Below, one piece after another: positions 35,250-44,933 of a stretch of DNA of 64,000 nt (positions are counted from its first letter, which is position 1; every line of letters starts with the position of its first letter). This DNA comes from Spartinivicinus poritis (lineage in GTDB: Bacteria > Pseudomonadota > Gammaproteobacteria > Pseudomonadales > Zooshikellaceae), in contig NZ_JAPMOU010000022.1 of assembly GCF_028858535.1 (NCBI RefSeq), forward strand, positions 42,325 through 106,324, read 5' to 3'. The position numbers and the translations under genes were made by a program. Under the pieces are notes generated by a model, which saw only the letters and a program-made list of their open reading frames with translations, had not been told where the DNA came from and did not search any database.

Positions 35250-36341
35250 ATGAAAAGTAAACGCTGGATATTTAGTTTGCTGATTTGTTTGATAAGTCTG
35301 TCAGTAATTTTTTTATATAAATATACAAAAAATAATCAAGAAGAAGTTGAGCCTTCTTCATCTGAGCCTAGTGCAACAATTGATGCTGGAGTAGTTCATC
35401 TTAAAAAAACTACTTCAACTTTTGAGACTGTTGGTGAAATAGTCGCCCCACAGTTAGTGGTTTTGCAAAATGAAATGCCTGGAAAGATCGTTTTAGTGAA
35501 CTTTAAATCAGGAGCAACTGTAGAAAAAGGAAAAATATTACTGCAGCAGGATATTTCTGAAGAGAATGCAAAATTAAAAGCCCTTAACAGTAAAAGGAAG
35601 TTACTAAAGCTAAATATGTTGAGGATAAAAAAACTCCTAGTTAAAAAAGCAGTTAGTCAAGATAGCTATGATCAAGCTAAATCACAGTATGAAATTGCCA
35701 GTGCAGATATTCAAGCTTTACAGGCTATTATAGATAAAAAAACGTTACGAGCACCTTTTGATGCATATGTGGGTATTCATAATATTGAGGTAGGTGAATA
35801 CCTTGAAGCTAATAGTAAAATTACCTCGTTAGTTGGAGTTAATGACTATGTGTGGGTTGATTTTAGACTTCCGCAAGATAAAAGTGATGTAAAAACTGGT
35901 GACTTGATTTTTATCAATGCTAACAAGCTAACAGGCAAAGTATTGCAAGGTGAGATTATTGCAAAGGATGTTGAAATTTCAGCTAAGTCTCGTAATTTAT
36001 GGATTAGAGCAAAATTACTGAAAACAACTGATATTAGGCCTAATACAACTGTTAATGTAGAAGTACCCATTGGTGCTATGAAAACTATGCCTTATGTGCC
36101 ATTGAATGCAGTAAAAATAGATGCATTAGGTAGTTATGTGTATGTATTAGAGCGCACCGAGCAAAAAGATTACAAGGCTTTTCGTCGTCAGGTTTCATTG
36201 GGCAAAGAAACTAACAATTTTATTTATATTGAGTCAGGTTTGAAAGCAGGTGAGTTAATAGCGACTAATGGTTCATTTAAACTTCGAGATGGTTTGCTTG
36301 TTAATATTAAGCAAAAAATAAATTTAATTGCTGGGCAGTGA
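35250..36341 (+). CDS. RND efflux periplasmic adaptor (membrane fusion protein)
   Basis: 363-residue adaptor with a single N-terminal membrane anchor (about 6-24) and no lipobox. The order of parts is lipoyl half (VGEIVAPQLVVLQNEMPGKI followed by VNFKSGATVEKGKILL), a short coiled-coil hairpin (about 105-160), second lipoyl half (LRAPFDAYVGIHNIEVGEYL), beta-barrel and membrane-proximal domain. The short hairpin points to a MexA/MdtA-like adaptor for an HAE1-type pump. Co-transcribed with the permease, whose frame overlaps by 4 bases. No TolC-type channel gene follows. Confidence 0.93.
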   Translation: MKSKRWIFSLLICLISLSVIFLYKYTKNNQEEVEPSSSEPSATIDAGVVHLKKTTSTFETVGEIVAPQLVVLQNEMPGKIVLVNFKSGATVEKGKILLQQDISEENAKLKALNSKRKLLKLNMLRIKKLLVKKAVSQDSYDQAKSQYEIASADIQALQAIIDKKTLRAPFDAYVGIHNIEVGEYLEANSKITSLVGVNDYVWVDFRLPQDKSDVKTGDLIFINANKLTGKVLQGEIIAKDVEISAKSRNLWIRAKLLKTTDIRPNTTVNVEVPIGAMKTMPYVPLNAVKIDALGSYVYVLERTEQKDYKAFRRQVSLGKETNNFIYIESGLKAGELIATNGSFKLRDGLLVNIKQKINLIAGQ

Positions 36342-39300
36342 GCAAGGTTTATTCAATGGAAAAGCAATCTACTAACTCAAGCTTTATGGATATTTTTATT
36401 AATAGGCCTATCCTAGCTATTATAGTTTCTATCGTTTTAGTTTTACTGGGAATAAGAGCTGCTGTAAATTTGCCCGTATTACAGTTTCCAAAGATTGAAA
36501 GTACTGCCTTGGTAATTACAACTACCTACGTTGGTGCTTCTGCTGAGGTGGTGCAGGGTTTTATTACTGAACCAGTTGAACGGGCTGCTTCTACGATAAC
36601 GGGTATTGACTATATTGACTCGACCACACAGGCTGGGTTAAGTACAGTTAAAGTATGGTTGAAACTTAATCAAAACAGTACTGATGCATTAACCGAATTA
36701 TCATCTAGAATTGACCAAATTAGCTTTGAATTGCCTGCTAAAGCTGAAAACCCTTCGATACAAATAGAGCGAGCTGATCGACCTGGGGCTGTCTTTTATT
36801 TGAGTGTTATTACAGATCATTTTTCTCGTGAATCAATTACTGACTATCTTACTCGCCAGGTGAATCCCACTTTGTCATCTATAGACGGAGTTCAGCGCAT
36901 TGGGATTGGTGGTGGGCGTAACCCTGCTATGCGTGTCTGGATTGATCCATTACAAATGGCTGCATTTAATTTAAGTGCACAAGATATTCAAGCGGCGTTA
37001 ACCGCCAATAATATTCTTGCCACGTTAGGTCATAGTAAAAATAATTTACAACGTATTAATTTGCTTGCTAATACTACTATGAAAACAGTAGCTGATTTTG
37101 AAAACCTAATTGTGAGTAAGGTAGATAATGCATTAGTAAAGCTAGGAGATATTGCAAGAATTGAACTCACAGAAGAAGAAGGGGATGTAAATGCTCGTAT
37201 TAATCAAAAAAGTGCCATTTTTATCTCTATATGGGCTCAGCCAGGTGCTAATGAAATTGATATTGGTAATCAACTTTACGAATTATTACCCAGCATTAAT
37301 AATTCCTTACCTGATGGGTTAGCTATTGAAATAGCTTCAGATGCTACACTTTACATGAGAGAAGCCTTAAAGGAAATTTTTTCAACATTACTGGAGACAG
37401 TTTTTTTAGTTGGACTTGTCGTATTAGCACTGATGGGTTCAATTAGAACAGCAATAGTTCCTATTATTACTATCCCAATATCAATTTTGGGCGCAATAGC
37501 AGCAATGAGCTTGTTGGGTTTTTCTCTAAACTTGTTAACCATACTTGCTATTGTGTTATCAGTAGGATTAGTTGTCGATGATGCAATAGTTGTTGTTGAG
37601 AATGTATCTCGTTATATGAGAGAAGGTAAGTCACGAATGGAAGCTGCTTTGATTAGCTCTAGGCAACTATTACTCCCCATTGTTGGTATGACTGTTACTT
37701 TGGCGGCAGTTTATGCGCCAATAGGTTTTCTCTCTGGATTAACTGGTATTTTATTTAAAGAATTTGCTTTTACCCTCTCTATTGCAGTATTAATTTCTGG
37801 GGTTATTGCTTTGACCTTGTCTCCTATTATGAGTGCTTATGCAAGTCCAGCTAATGGGAGTGAAGGACACATTACTCGAAAAATTAACCAGCAATTTTAT
37901 CAATTGCAACTATGGTACGGAGAACTGCTTGTAAGGTTGTTTAAGTGGAGATTTCAGGTACTTTTTATTGGTTTTTTTATAACTGTTTTAATTCCCTTTT
38001 TATTTATATCGTCTAAAAAAGAGCTAGCTCCTACAGAGGATCAAAGTGAAATAAATATTATTGTTGATGCAGCCCCTGAATCCTCGCTTGATTATACAAC
38101 TGAATATATGACAGAAGTTGTGGATGGCCTTACTGAACTGCCTGGGATTAAATATATTTGGCAAGTCATTCAGCCTAATGGTGGTTTTGGTGGTATAGAG
38201 CTTGTTGAGCCAAAAGAAAGACAGCAAACGACTCAAGAGCTTCTTCCCCAAGTATTTGAATCTGTCTCTAAAATTGCTGGCTTAGACGTTGTTCCAATAC
38301 TACCCTCTGCACTACCTTCTTCAGGTAATTATGATGTTGAACTAATAGTACAGTCGCCTGAGTCACATGAAAATATGCAACAGTATGCAGAAAAGTTAAT
38401 TTCTGCGGCATATAAAAGTGGCTACTTTATGTTTGTTGATACAGATTTAAAAGTTGACTTACATCAAGTGAATTTAATAATTGATAGAAAAAGAGTTGCA
38501 GAGTTAGGTATGGATTTATCGTCTGTTAGCCAACAACTCAGTATTTTGCTATCGGGTAATTATATTAATCACTTTAATTTAGATGGAAAGGCTTATCGAG
38601 TAATACCCATGGCAGAGCATTCTGCACGGCAAAATCCTGAGTCAATCATGAATTTACACCTCTTTAGTTCACTAGGGGAGAAAGTACCAGTATCTGCCAT
38701 AGCAAGTTTTGAGCATATTGCATCACCGCGTGTATTGTATAAATTTCAGCAAAAAAATGCATTTCGTATATATGGTGGTGTGCAGTCGGGTATTACCAAA
38801 GAACAGGCGCTAAAAACGCTAGAAACGGCTGCAGGTGAAGTCCTACCAGTCGGATATACTATTGACTATGCGGGTGAATCTAGGCAAATCCGACAAGAAG
38901 GGAATTCTTTACTTAATGTCATGTTAGTGGCGTTGGTATTTGTCTTTTTGGTTTTGGCTGTTCAGTTTAATAGTTTTAGGTATCCTTTAGTTGTACTAAT
39001 AGGCTCAGTTCCTCTCGCCTTAGCAGGAGCAATGTTATTTACCTTTTTGGGATGGACAACAATCAATATTTACTCTCAAATTGGACTTATTACTTTGATT
39101 GGCTTAATAGCTAAGAATGGAATTTTAATAGTTGAGTTCGCAAATCAACTGCAAGAAAATGGAATTAAAAAATTAGATGCTATTAAACAAGCTGCTGAAA
39201 CTCGTCTGCGACCTATTCTTATGACAACTGCCGCTACTGTATTAGGCCACTTTCCTCTTATTCTTGTGTCTGGAGCAGGGGCAGAGGCACGAAATAGTAT

Positions 39301-39436
39301 AGGGATTATTTTGGTAATGGGAATGATTATAGGTACATTATTTACTTTATTTTTTCTTCCTTGTATATATTTGGTTTTAGGTAAAAATGATGAATCCGTA
39401 GAAAATAGTCATCAATCAATGCCTATAGTAAACTGA
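36338..39436 (+). CDS. RND efflux permease, HAE1/MexF-like
   Basis: 1032-residue inner-membrane proton/drug antiporter. The first membrane helix FINRPILAIIVSIVLVLLGI is typical; the proton-relay aspartate pair is in GLVVDDAIVVVENVSRYM, and the second-half repeat has LITLIGLIAKNGILIVEFAN. Twelve membrane segments and two large periplasmic loops are evident. The start is either GTG 36338 (overlapping the adaptor stop) or ATG 36356, which has AAGG eight bases upstream. With the adaptor it would expel hydrophobic or cationic toxic compounds; the upstream two-component system is the probable regulator. Confidence 0.95.
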   Translation: MSKVYSMEKQSTNSSFMDIFINRPILAIIVSIVLVLLGIRAAVNLPVLQFPKIESTALVITTTYVGASAEVVQGFITEPVERAASTITGIDYIDSTTQAGLSTVKVWLKLNQNSTDALTELSSRIDQISFELPAKAENPSIQIERADRPGAVFYLSVITDHFSRESITDYLTRQVNPTLSSIDGVQRIGIGGGRNPAMRVWIDPLQMAAFNLSAQDIQAALTANNILATLGHSKNNLQRINLLANTTMKTVADFENLIVSKVDNALVKLGDIARIELTEEEGDVNARINQKSAIFISIWAQPGANEIDIGNQLYELLPSINNSLPDGLAIEIASDATLYMREALKEIFSTLLETVFLVGLVVLALMGSIRTAIVPIITIPISILGAIAAMSLLGFSLNLLTILAIVLSVGLVVDDAIVVVENVSRYMREGKSRMEAALISSRQLLLPIVGMTVTLAAVYAPIGFLSGLTGILFKEFAFTLSIAVLISGVIALTLSPIMSAYASPANGSEGHITRKINQQFYQLQLWYGELLVRLFKWRFQVLFIGFFITVLIPFLFISSKKELAPTEDQSEINIIVDAAPESSLDYTTEYMTEVVDGLTELPGIKYIWQVIQPNGGFGGIELVEPKERQQTTQELLPQVFESVSKIAGLDVVPILPSALPSSGNYDVELIVQSPESHENMQQYAEKLISAAYKSGYFMFVDTDLKVDLHQVNLIIDRKRVAELGMDLSSVSQQLSILLSGNYINHFNLDGKAYRVIPMAEHSARQNPESIMNLHLFSSLGEKVPVSAIASFEHIASPRVLYKFQQKNAFRIYGGVQSGITKEQALKTLETAAGEVLPVGYTIDYAGESRQIRQEGNSLLNVMLVALVFVFLVLAVQFNSFRYPLVVLIGSVPLALAGAMLFTFLGWTTINIYSQIGLITLIGLIAKNGILIVEFANQLQENGIKKLDAIKQAAETRLRPILMTTAATVLGHFPLILVSGAGAEARNSIGIILVMGMIIGTLFTLFFLPCIYLVLGKNDESVENSHQSMPIVN

Positions 39437-39586
39437 GGGTTCTGCTTGTTTCCTGGAAAGCTAAAGTGAAGTTTGAACAAGTCATTTTCGCTGAAGTAGA
39501 AGAATGGTGGTGTTTTGTGAAGCGAAAGGCTAATCAACGCTATCTATGGAATGTGATAAACTCTGTTTTAGGTAAGATTTTGCTTC

Positions 39587-39713
39587 TATACCCTTCGCGA
39601 ATGATTTTTAGGGTTTGTTGTCATCACATCTCATCCCAATCACCTATTATTTATAGGCTCATGGGGCTTCGTTGCTCGACGGCCGCCCCTAAAAAACCTA
39701 CGCTTTGGGTATA
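39587..39713. repeat. 127-base MITE-like element with imperfect 27-base inverted ends
   Basis: The left end TATACCCTTCGCGAATGATT (continuing to 39613) is an imperfect inverted match of the right end 39687-39713, which finishes CGCTTTGGGTATA. The middle encodes nothing. Related partial copies occur at 8382, 25264 and 60387. An 86-codon frame running through it (39466-39726) is rejected as coding. Confidence 0.65.
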
Positions 39714-40009
39714 TACTAATCCCTAGAAATGATTTGCAATTGGTATACAAGTAACTTAAATGACATCACTCACCCTCCTAATTTTAAGCTAAGTTTTTGC
39801 TGATAAAATGAAAGCGTGTTTGCTTGTGAAGGCTAGTAAGATCAAAAATAATTTACAGTATAGTAAGATTTATGTTCTCAATTAACTCTATTAGCTCATA
39901 CGTATCAAAAAAATTACTGCATTCAGATGCTAATCAAATTACGGTACGTAACCAATCCAGAGTAAGCAGTAACAATTTTTAACTTCATTATACCTCAATG
40001 GTTTGCTAA
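39714..40009. other. Gap after the repeat element
   Basis: AT-rich stretch leading to the lipoprotein gene. No ORF with a binding site, no RNA and no hairpin recognised; it presumably holds the promoter of the gene at 40010. Confidence 0.5.
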
Positions 40010-40354
40010 ATGAAAAATGTGATTAAACCAGTCTTTTTAGGTTATTTTCTAATTGGTTTTACACTACTATCTGGTTGTAGTAGCACATCTGAAGTTCCTT
40101 CTTTAGGTGAACATATGATCCAGCAAGGAAGAAGTGTATCTAAATTAGGACAGCAGTGGCAAGAAGGGAAGTCTCTTATAGAAGAAGGTGAAGAACTCAT
40201 TGAAGATGGTGAGGGAATGATAGCCGATGGGGAAGAGCAGGTATCAAACGGACAGAAAAAGCTCTTAGAAGGTAGAAAGTTAGTAAGGGAAGGAAGCAAA
40301 AAAATGCAGGAAAGTGAAAGCTTGTTTTATCAGCAAGGAAAAACAGCTCCATGA
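40010..40354 (+). CDS. Small lipoprotein with eight heptad repeats
   Basis: 114-residue lipoprotein: signal segment ending LLSGC, with Cys23 as the lipid site and Ser following, which predicts the outer membrane. The mature part from about residue 52 is a run of seven-residue units of the form xGxxLIx (EGKSLIE, EGEELIE, DGEGMIA, DGEEQVS, NGQKKLL, EGRKLVR, EGSKKMQ, ESESLFY), strongly acidic at first and basic at the end. Such Gly-containing heptads would form a helix or coiled coil resembling small periplasmic spacer lipoproteins. The function is unknown. The promoter region is unremarkable, and there is no neighbour of linked function. Confidence 0.8.
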   Translation: MKNVIKPVFLGYFLIGFTLLSGCSSTSEVPSLGEHMIQQGRSVSKLGQQWQEGKSLIEEGEELIEDGEGMIADGEEQVSNGQKKLLEGRKLVREGSKKMQESESLFYQQGKTAP

Positions 40355-40441
40355 TAAGCAGCATATTTTAATAAATTTTCTGTCAAACTCTTGTAAGCAT
40401 TACTATTTATCAAATAAATTTGATTGTTTAATGGTATCCAT

Positions 40442-41233
40442 ATGAATAAACTTAAAACTATTAGTTTACCTGCATTAGTGTTTGGATTTTTTGCAACTGG
40501 ATCTTTTGCTGAAGGGCAAAAAAGAACAGATACTTGTGATACATATGAGAAAGTGACGAAAAATTTTTTAATACAGGAGAAACAAGCTAAATGGAGTGGC
40601 TGTTTGAATGATAAACCGTTGCTTAAAGTTAATTACACAGCTGATGCTTTATTTTTTGATATCTCAAGCGATTTTTCGAATGAAATAAATTTTAATCAAT
40701 ATAGGCCGCGTTTTGATATATTATGCACTGATGGCAGCTCACACAATGCACCTCTGATACAAAACTCTGAAAGCAAGTATATTTTAGCAGTAGAGCACTT
40801 CTTTGCTAAAAAAACATATAACAATGGTATAACTGACATTGCTTGCGAAGTGGCTACACATGATTATGTAGCTGATGTTCCTTCATTTGTGTTTACTTAT
40901 AAGAGTCAACCACTTATTATAAATAGCATACCTAAGAATTGTGATGAGGTACAAGCACCATGGATTTGTGGAGATCCTTGGCCAAATGCTACTGAGGCAA
41001 AGCCCTTGCCATCGTTATCGATTCATGCAGGCTATTTACCTAGCCTAAAATCTAGTAGTTCACCGTTTGTATTGATGTGTAAAAATTCGGCGATTCAGAA
41101 TAGTCCCCGCTTTCTCATTCTTAAAAATGATAATGGTTATATCTCTTTAGAGAGTCTTAATGAAAGACTTGATGCAGGCTATAGCTGTTTAGGAGGAAGT
41201 TCTAACGATTTCTATAGAATAAATATATTATAA
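40442..41233 (+). CDS. Exported Cys-containing protein, unknown
   Basis: 263 residues with a signal peptide (LPALVFGFFATGSFAEG, cleaved near FA-E). The mature protein has nine Cys by eye, including SGCLND, DILCTDGSS, IACEVATHD, EVQAPWICGDPWP and YSCLGGSS, enough for several disulfides, and ends without a membrane segment. I do not recognise the family; the pattern is that of a secreted beta-rich domain. The TTG-started longer frame (40424) is rejected in favour of ATG 40442, although no strong ribosome binding site is visible for it. Stand-alone gene. Confidence 0.65.
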   Translation: MNKLKTISLPALVFGFFATGSFAEGQKRTDTCDTYEKVTKNFLIQEKQAKWSGCLNDKPLLKVNYTADALFFDISSDFSNEINFNQYRPRFDILCTDGSSHNAPLIQNSESKYILAVEHFFAKKTYNNGITDIACEVATHDYVADVPSFVFTYKSQPLIINSIPKNCDEVQAPWICGDPWPNATEAKPLPSLSIHAGYLPSLKSSSSPFVLMCKNSAIQNSPRFLILKNDNGYISLESLNERLDAGYSCLGGSSNDFYRINIL

Positions 41234-41266
41234 AAATAGTTTTTTGATAAATATTTAGTATTTTTA

Positions 41267-41341
41267 GATGCCCTCAGTATTTGTGAGATGCAACAAATTT
41301 GTACTGGTACGGTATTGTTGAGTCAGGCATACTGAGGCATC
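41267..41341. repeat. Long inverted repeat in the gap before the binding protein gene
   Basis: GATGCCCTCAGTAT (41267-41280) pairs with ATACTGAGGCATC (41329-41341) with one bulged base around a 48-base middle. It lies 34 bases after the exported protein gene. It could be a terminator-like structure, a small RNA or a decayed mobile element; the rest of 41234-41541 shows nothing. Confidence 0.5.
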
Positions 41342-41541
41342 CCATCTGTTTTATACTCACTGATAAATCTACCTCGGCTTTAGTGTTGATTTGGGAAAGA
41401 AGTGTATTAACTCGGTAAGCACGTGAAGATAAACTTTTTTAAACACTTGCAGATGTTCACGAGTGGATCAATATTTTAACTATATTAATTACAGTTCATT
41501 ACATAGTTGTTGCTGAACAAGTTGAAGTCGAGATTGGTGGA

Positions 41542-42261
41542 ATGAAGACCAAGTTTTTCATAGCTATGCTTTGTGTGCTTTCGATTGGTGGAGTCTTAAA
41601 AACTTATGCTAAAAACATCTTAACTTTTTCTACAGTTGAAGGAGCACAGGTACTGGCTAGCAAAAGTGAAATCATCATTCGTGAGGCTTATCGGCGATTA
41701 GGAATCCAAATTAAAGTCATACCATTACAAGCAGAACAGGCGCTTGATATGTCAAATTCTGGTGTTTATGACGGAGAGTTATTTCGAGTTGCTAATATTC
41801 ATAAGCAATACCCCAATTTACGGATGGTACCTGCTGTGATTCTTTACAATGAAGACGTCGTTTTTGCGAAGAACAGTCTAACCTTTGTTGTTGACGGCTA
41901 TGAAAGTTTAAGGCCATATCGAATTGGGATAGTCAAGGGGGTAAAGAATGCAGAAATAGGCACGGCAGGGATGAATCGAGAGGTAGTGACGACTTATAAG
42001 AACTTATTTTTATTGTTAAAAGCTGGACGAATCGATGTAGCATTTTGCACTAGAGAGAAAGGGATAAAGTTTATCAAAGAGCTCAATATCAAACATATTA
42101 ATATGCTGGAGCCTCCTCTTAGTCGAGAGAAACTGTACCACTATCTACATAAGCGTCATGAACACTTGCTCCCTAAGGTTACTAAGGTATTGAAACAAGT
42201 GGTTAGTGAGCTTTGTGCCCCTTCTGCAACCACGTGTACCTGGCTTATAAATCCCTTATAG
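41542..42261 (+). CDS. Periplasmic solute-binding-like protein, orphan
   Basis: 239-residue exported protein (signal peptide about 1-23, KTYA cleavage). The pattern ASKSEIIIREAYRRLGIQIK, then VIPLQAEQALDMSNSGVYDG and RPYRIGIVKGVKNAEIG, belongs to the short family 3 substrate-binding proteins of the PBPb type. It is smaller than transporter-linked members (about 250-270) and has no permease or ATPase beside it. GGTGGA precedes the ATG. It may be a ligand sensor rather than a transport component. Confidence 0.8.
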   Translation: MKTKFFIAMLCVLSIGGVLKTYAKNILTFSTVEGAQVLASKSEIIIREAYRRLGIQIKVIPLQAEQALDMSNSGVYDGELFRVANIHKQYPNLRMVPAVILYNEDVVFAKNSLTFVVDGYESLRPYRIGIVKGVKNAEIGTAGMNREVVTTYKNLFLLLKAGRIDVAFCTREKGIKFIKELNIKHINMLEPPLSREKLYHYLHKRHEHLLPKVTKVLKQVVSELCAPSATTCTWLINPL

Positions 42262-42448
42262 ATAACCTCGTTAGAACTTATAGCGACTACAGAATGACCA
42301 GAAAATTGTATCCCACGGCAGTTTCGATGTATAAAAAGCCTTCTACCCTATGTATATTGGGTAAGAATCACTCTTATAGCGAGCTAAAGAAAGGTCAGCT
42401 ACCACAAACGAGTAGTGTTTGATCGTTACTGGATTATGACAAAGGTGA

Positions 42449-42475
42449 AAAGAGGCTTGTAGTGGCAGCCTCTTT
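42449..42475. terminator. Bidirectional terminator at the 3' end of metF
   Basis: AAAGAGGCT (42449-42457) pairs with AGCCTCTTT (42467-42475), loop of 9. The right arm overlaps the metF stop; T-runs exist on both strands. Confidence 0.8.
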
Positions 42476-43325
42476 ATTTCCCCAACCTCAAATTATCCAC
42501 AATAGCCAGACTGGGTTCAGCCTGATTTAAGGTATAAAAGTGTACGCCTGGTACACCTTGGTTGATTAGCTTTTCACATAGTTGGGTAATTACATGTTCG
42601 CCAAATTGTTTGATACTAGCTGCATCATCGCCATAAGCTTCTAGTTGTTTGCGAATCCAGCGTGGGATTTCTGCACCGCAGGCGTCGCTAAAACGGGCCA
42701 GTTTGGTGTAGTTGGTAATTGGCATAATCCCAGGGATGATTGGTATTTCTATGTTTAGTTTTTGACAACGCTCGATAAAATAAAAATAGCTATCAGCATT
42801 AAAGAAATATTGAGTGATAGCAGAGTTGGCACCTGCATCAACCTTGCGTTTAAAGTTTTCTAAATCTTTTTCTGCATTGGGGGCTTGTGGATGAATTTCT
42901 GGGTAGGCAGCAACCTCTAAATAAAATTGATCACCACTTTGTTCACGAATAAATTCAACCAGCTCATTGGCATAACGAAGTTCACCCGATGCTAAACCCA
43001 TTCCTGAAGGTAAATCTCCTCTTAAAGCAACAATGCGATTAATATCGTGCTTTTGATAAAGTGCTAATAATTCAGCTATTTCGTTTTTATTTGCACCTAT
43101 GCAGGATAAGTGAGGTGCTGTTGGAATGTTGGTTAAGTTTTTAATGTCAAATACTGTGCCAGCAGTACGATCACGAGTTGAACCTGCTGCGCCATAAGTT
43201 ACGGAAAAAAACTCTGGGTTGGTAGTCGCGAGTTTTTTAGCGGTATTTAATAGTTTTTCTGCACCAGCTTCGGTTTTTGCTGGGAAAAACTCAAAACTGA
43301 TTGGAAGTGATGATTGTGTATTCAT
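42474..43325 (-). CDS. metF: Methylenetetrahydrofolate reductase
   Basis: FAD enzyme reducing 5,10-methylene-THF to 5-methyl-THF, the methyl donor for methionine synthesis. 283 residues, usual bacterial length. SFEFFPAKTEAGAEKL at the start, the conserved FFSVTYGAAGSTRDRT, ALRGDLPSGMG, QYFFNADSYFYFIERC and PGIMPITNY blocks are all present. Last gene of the sahR-metK-ahcY-metF group; 240 bases containing a palindromic element separate it from ahcY, so it may be read through or have its own promoter. Confidence 0.96.
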   Translation of the reverse strand: MNTQSSLPISFEFFPAKTEAGAEKLLNTAKKLATTNPEFFSVTYGAAGSTRDRTAGTVFDIKNLTNIPTAPHLSCIGANKNEIAELLALYQKHDINRIVALRGDLPSGMGLASGELRYANELVEFIREQSGDQFYLEVAAYPEIHPQAPNAEKDLENFKRKVDAGANSAITQYFFNADSYFYFIERCQKLNIEIPIIPGIMPITNYTKLARFSDACGAEIPRWIRKQLEAYGDDAASIKQFGEHVITQLCEKLINQGVPGVHFYTLNQAEPSLAIVDNLRLGK

Positions 43326-43434
43326 AATGTTGTTAGAAGCAATGCTGTTGCTTTCCCGAAGCTGATTTTAATTCACACTGTTGCAAAAGGACTCAGTCCC
43401 TTCTACCTCACAGAGCGTGTTGAGTAAGTTGCTT

Positions 43435-43548
43435 CCCCCTTTGATAAAGGGGTTCTAGGAGGATTTAAAGGAGCCAGATTTTTTGAATGATATCTGTCTT
43501 ATTTGTATGTAAAAATCCCCCTCAATCCCCCTTTAGTAAAGGGGGAGG
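43435..43548. repeat. Palindromic CCCCCTTT...AAAGGGGG repeat pair
   Basis: Two copies of a self-complementary block, CCCCCTTTGATAAAGGGG (43435-43452) and CCCCCTTTAGTAAAGGGGG (43527-43545), lie in inverted relation, with matching flanks (AGGAGGATTTAAAG on the left, TAAAAATCCCCCTC on the right). This is the kind of intergenic palindromic repeat found in many bacterial genomes; here it lies between ahcY and metF. Confidence 0.7.
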
Positions 43549-43565
43549 GTGTAAAGAAGAATAAT

Positions 43566-44933
43566 TTAGTATTTATAATTATCTGGTTTAAATGGCCCTT
43601 CAACAGGGGTATTTACATATTTAGCCTGCTCTTCGGTCATTTGGGTAATAACCCCACCAAAGCCTTCTACCATATAACGGGCAACTTCTTCGTCCAGTTT
43701 TTTTGGTAGAATTTTTACATATAGGTTCTGTGGTTTTTCGTCAGCAGATAATTCACCAAATTTATCTTGGTATAAGTGAATTTGCGCTAATACTTGGTTG
43801 GCAAACGAGCCGTCCATAATTCGGGATGGGTGGCCTGTTGCGTTCCCTAAGTTAACTAGGCGACCTTCCGATAGTAGTAAAATATGATCTTCAGTTGCTG
43901 GGTTGCGATGGATTTTATGTACCTGGGGTTTGATTTCTTCCCACTCCCAGTTTTTGCGCATAAAAGCCGTATCGATTTCGGTATCAAAATGACCAATGTT
44001 ACAAACAACTGCACCACATTTTAGTGCTTGTAACATATTTTGATCACATACATGCACATTGCCTGTAGTGGTTACTAATAAATCGGTTGTACCTAATAAT
44101 TCACGGTTAATACCTTCTGGATTGCCTGTATTAACGCCATTAATATAAGGTGAAACCACTTCAAAGCCATCCATACAAGCTTGCATGGCGCAAATAGGGT
44201 CGATCTCTGTTACCTTAACAATCATGCCTTCTTGACGTAGTGAAGCAGCAGAGCCTTTACCTACATCCCCATAACCAATAACTAAGGCTTTCTTACCTGA
44301 TAGCAGGTGGTCTGTTGCCCGTTTAATGGCATCATTTAAACTATGACGACAGCCGTATTTGTTGTCATTTTTAGACTTGGTAACTGAGTCATTAACATTA
44401 ATTGCAGGCACTTTTAAAGTACCTTTTTCCAACATGTCTAACAGACGATGTACACCTGTGGTGGTTTCTTCAGAAATACCGTGGATATGGTCCAGCATAT
44501 CAGGATATTTATTATGCAGGATTTCTGTTAAGTCACCACCATCGTCCAGCACCATATTGGCATCCCATGGTTTGCCATCTTTAAGAATAGTTTGTTCAAT
44601 ACACCAAACGTATTCTTCTTCAGTTTCGCCTTTCCAGGCAAAAACAGGTGTGCCACTGGCAGCAATAGCCGCAGCTGCGTGATCTTGAGTGGAGAAAATA
44701 TTACAAGATGACCAGCGCACTTCTGCCCCCAGTTCAACCAGAGTTTCAATTAATACTGCAGTTTGGATGGTCATATGAATGCAGCCAAGAATCTTGGCGC
44801 CAGCCAGTGGCTTGCTGTCGCTGTATTTGCGACGAATAGCCATGAGTGCTGGCATTTCAGATTCGGCAATTTTAATTTCTTTGCGTCCCCAGTCAGCGAG
44901 AGAGATATCTGCTACTTTATAGTCGTTAGCCAT
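43566..44933 (-). CDS. ahcY: S-adenosylhomocysteine hydrolase
   Basis: NAD-containing enzyme that splits S-adenosylhomocysteine into homocysteine and adenosine, removing the product inhibitor of methyltransferases. 455 residues. The NAD loop is [51 protein letters not shown] and [12 protein letters not shown] are signature segments, and the C-terminal Lys-Tyr pair (DNYKY) that closes the neighbouring NAD site is present. Thirty-five bases after metK on the same strand; no room for a SAH riboswitch there. Confidence 0.98.
   Translation of the reverse strand: MANDYKVADISLADWGRKEIKIAESEMPALMAIRRKYSDSKPLAGAKILGCIHMTIQTAVLIETLVELGAEVRWSSCNIFSTQDHAAAAIAASGTPVFAWKGETEEEYVWCIEQTILKDGKPWDANMVLDDGGDLTEILHNKYPDMLDHIHGISEETTTGVHRLLDMLEKGTLKVPAINVNDSVTKSKNDNKYGCRHSLNDAIKRATDHLLSGKKALVIGYGDVGKGSAASLRQEGMIVKVTEIDPICAMQACMDGFEVVSPYINGVNTGNPEGINRELLGTTDLLVTTTGNVHVCDQNMLQALKCGAVVCNIGHFDTEIDTAFMRKNWEWEEIKPQVHKIHRNPATEDHILLLSEGRLVNLGNATGHPSRIMDGSFANQVLAQIHLYQDKFGELSADEKPQNLYVKILPKKLDEEVARYMVEGFGGVITQMTEEQAKYVNTPVEGPFKPDNYKY

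Noticed and set aside
39466..39726. 86-codon frame on the plus strand after the RND permease
   Set aside because: Runs through the inverted-repeat element 39587-39713, begins without a ribosome binding site and resembles no protein.
42213..42422. 69-codon frame after the second binding protein
   Set aside because: Overlaps the end of a confident gene in another frame and lacks a ribosome binding site and any recognisable feature.
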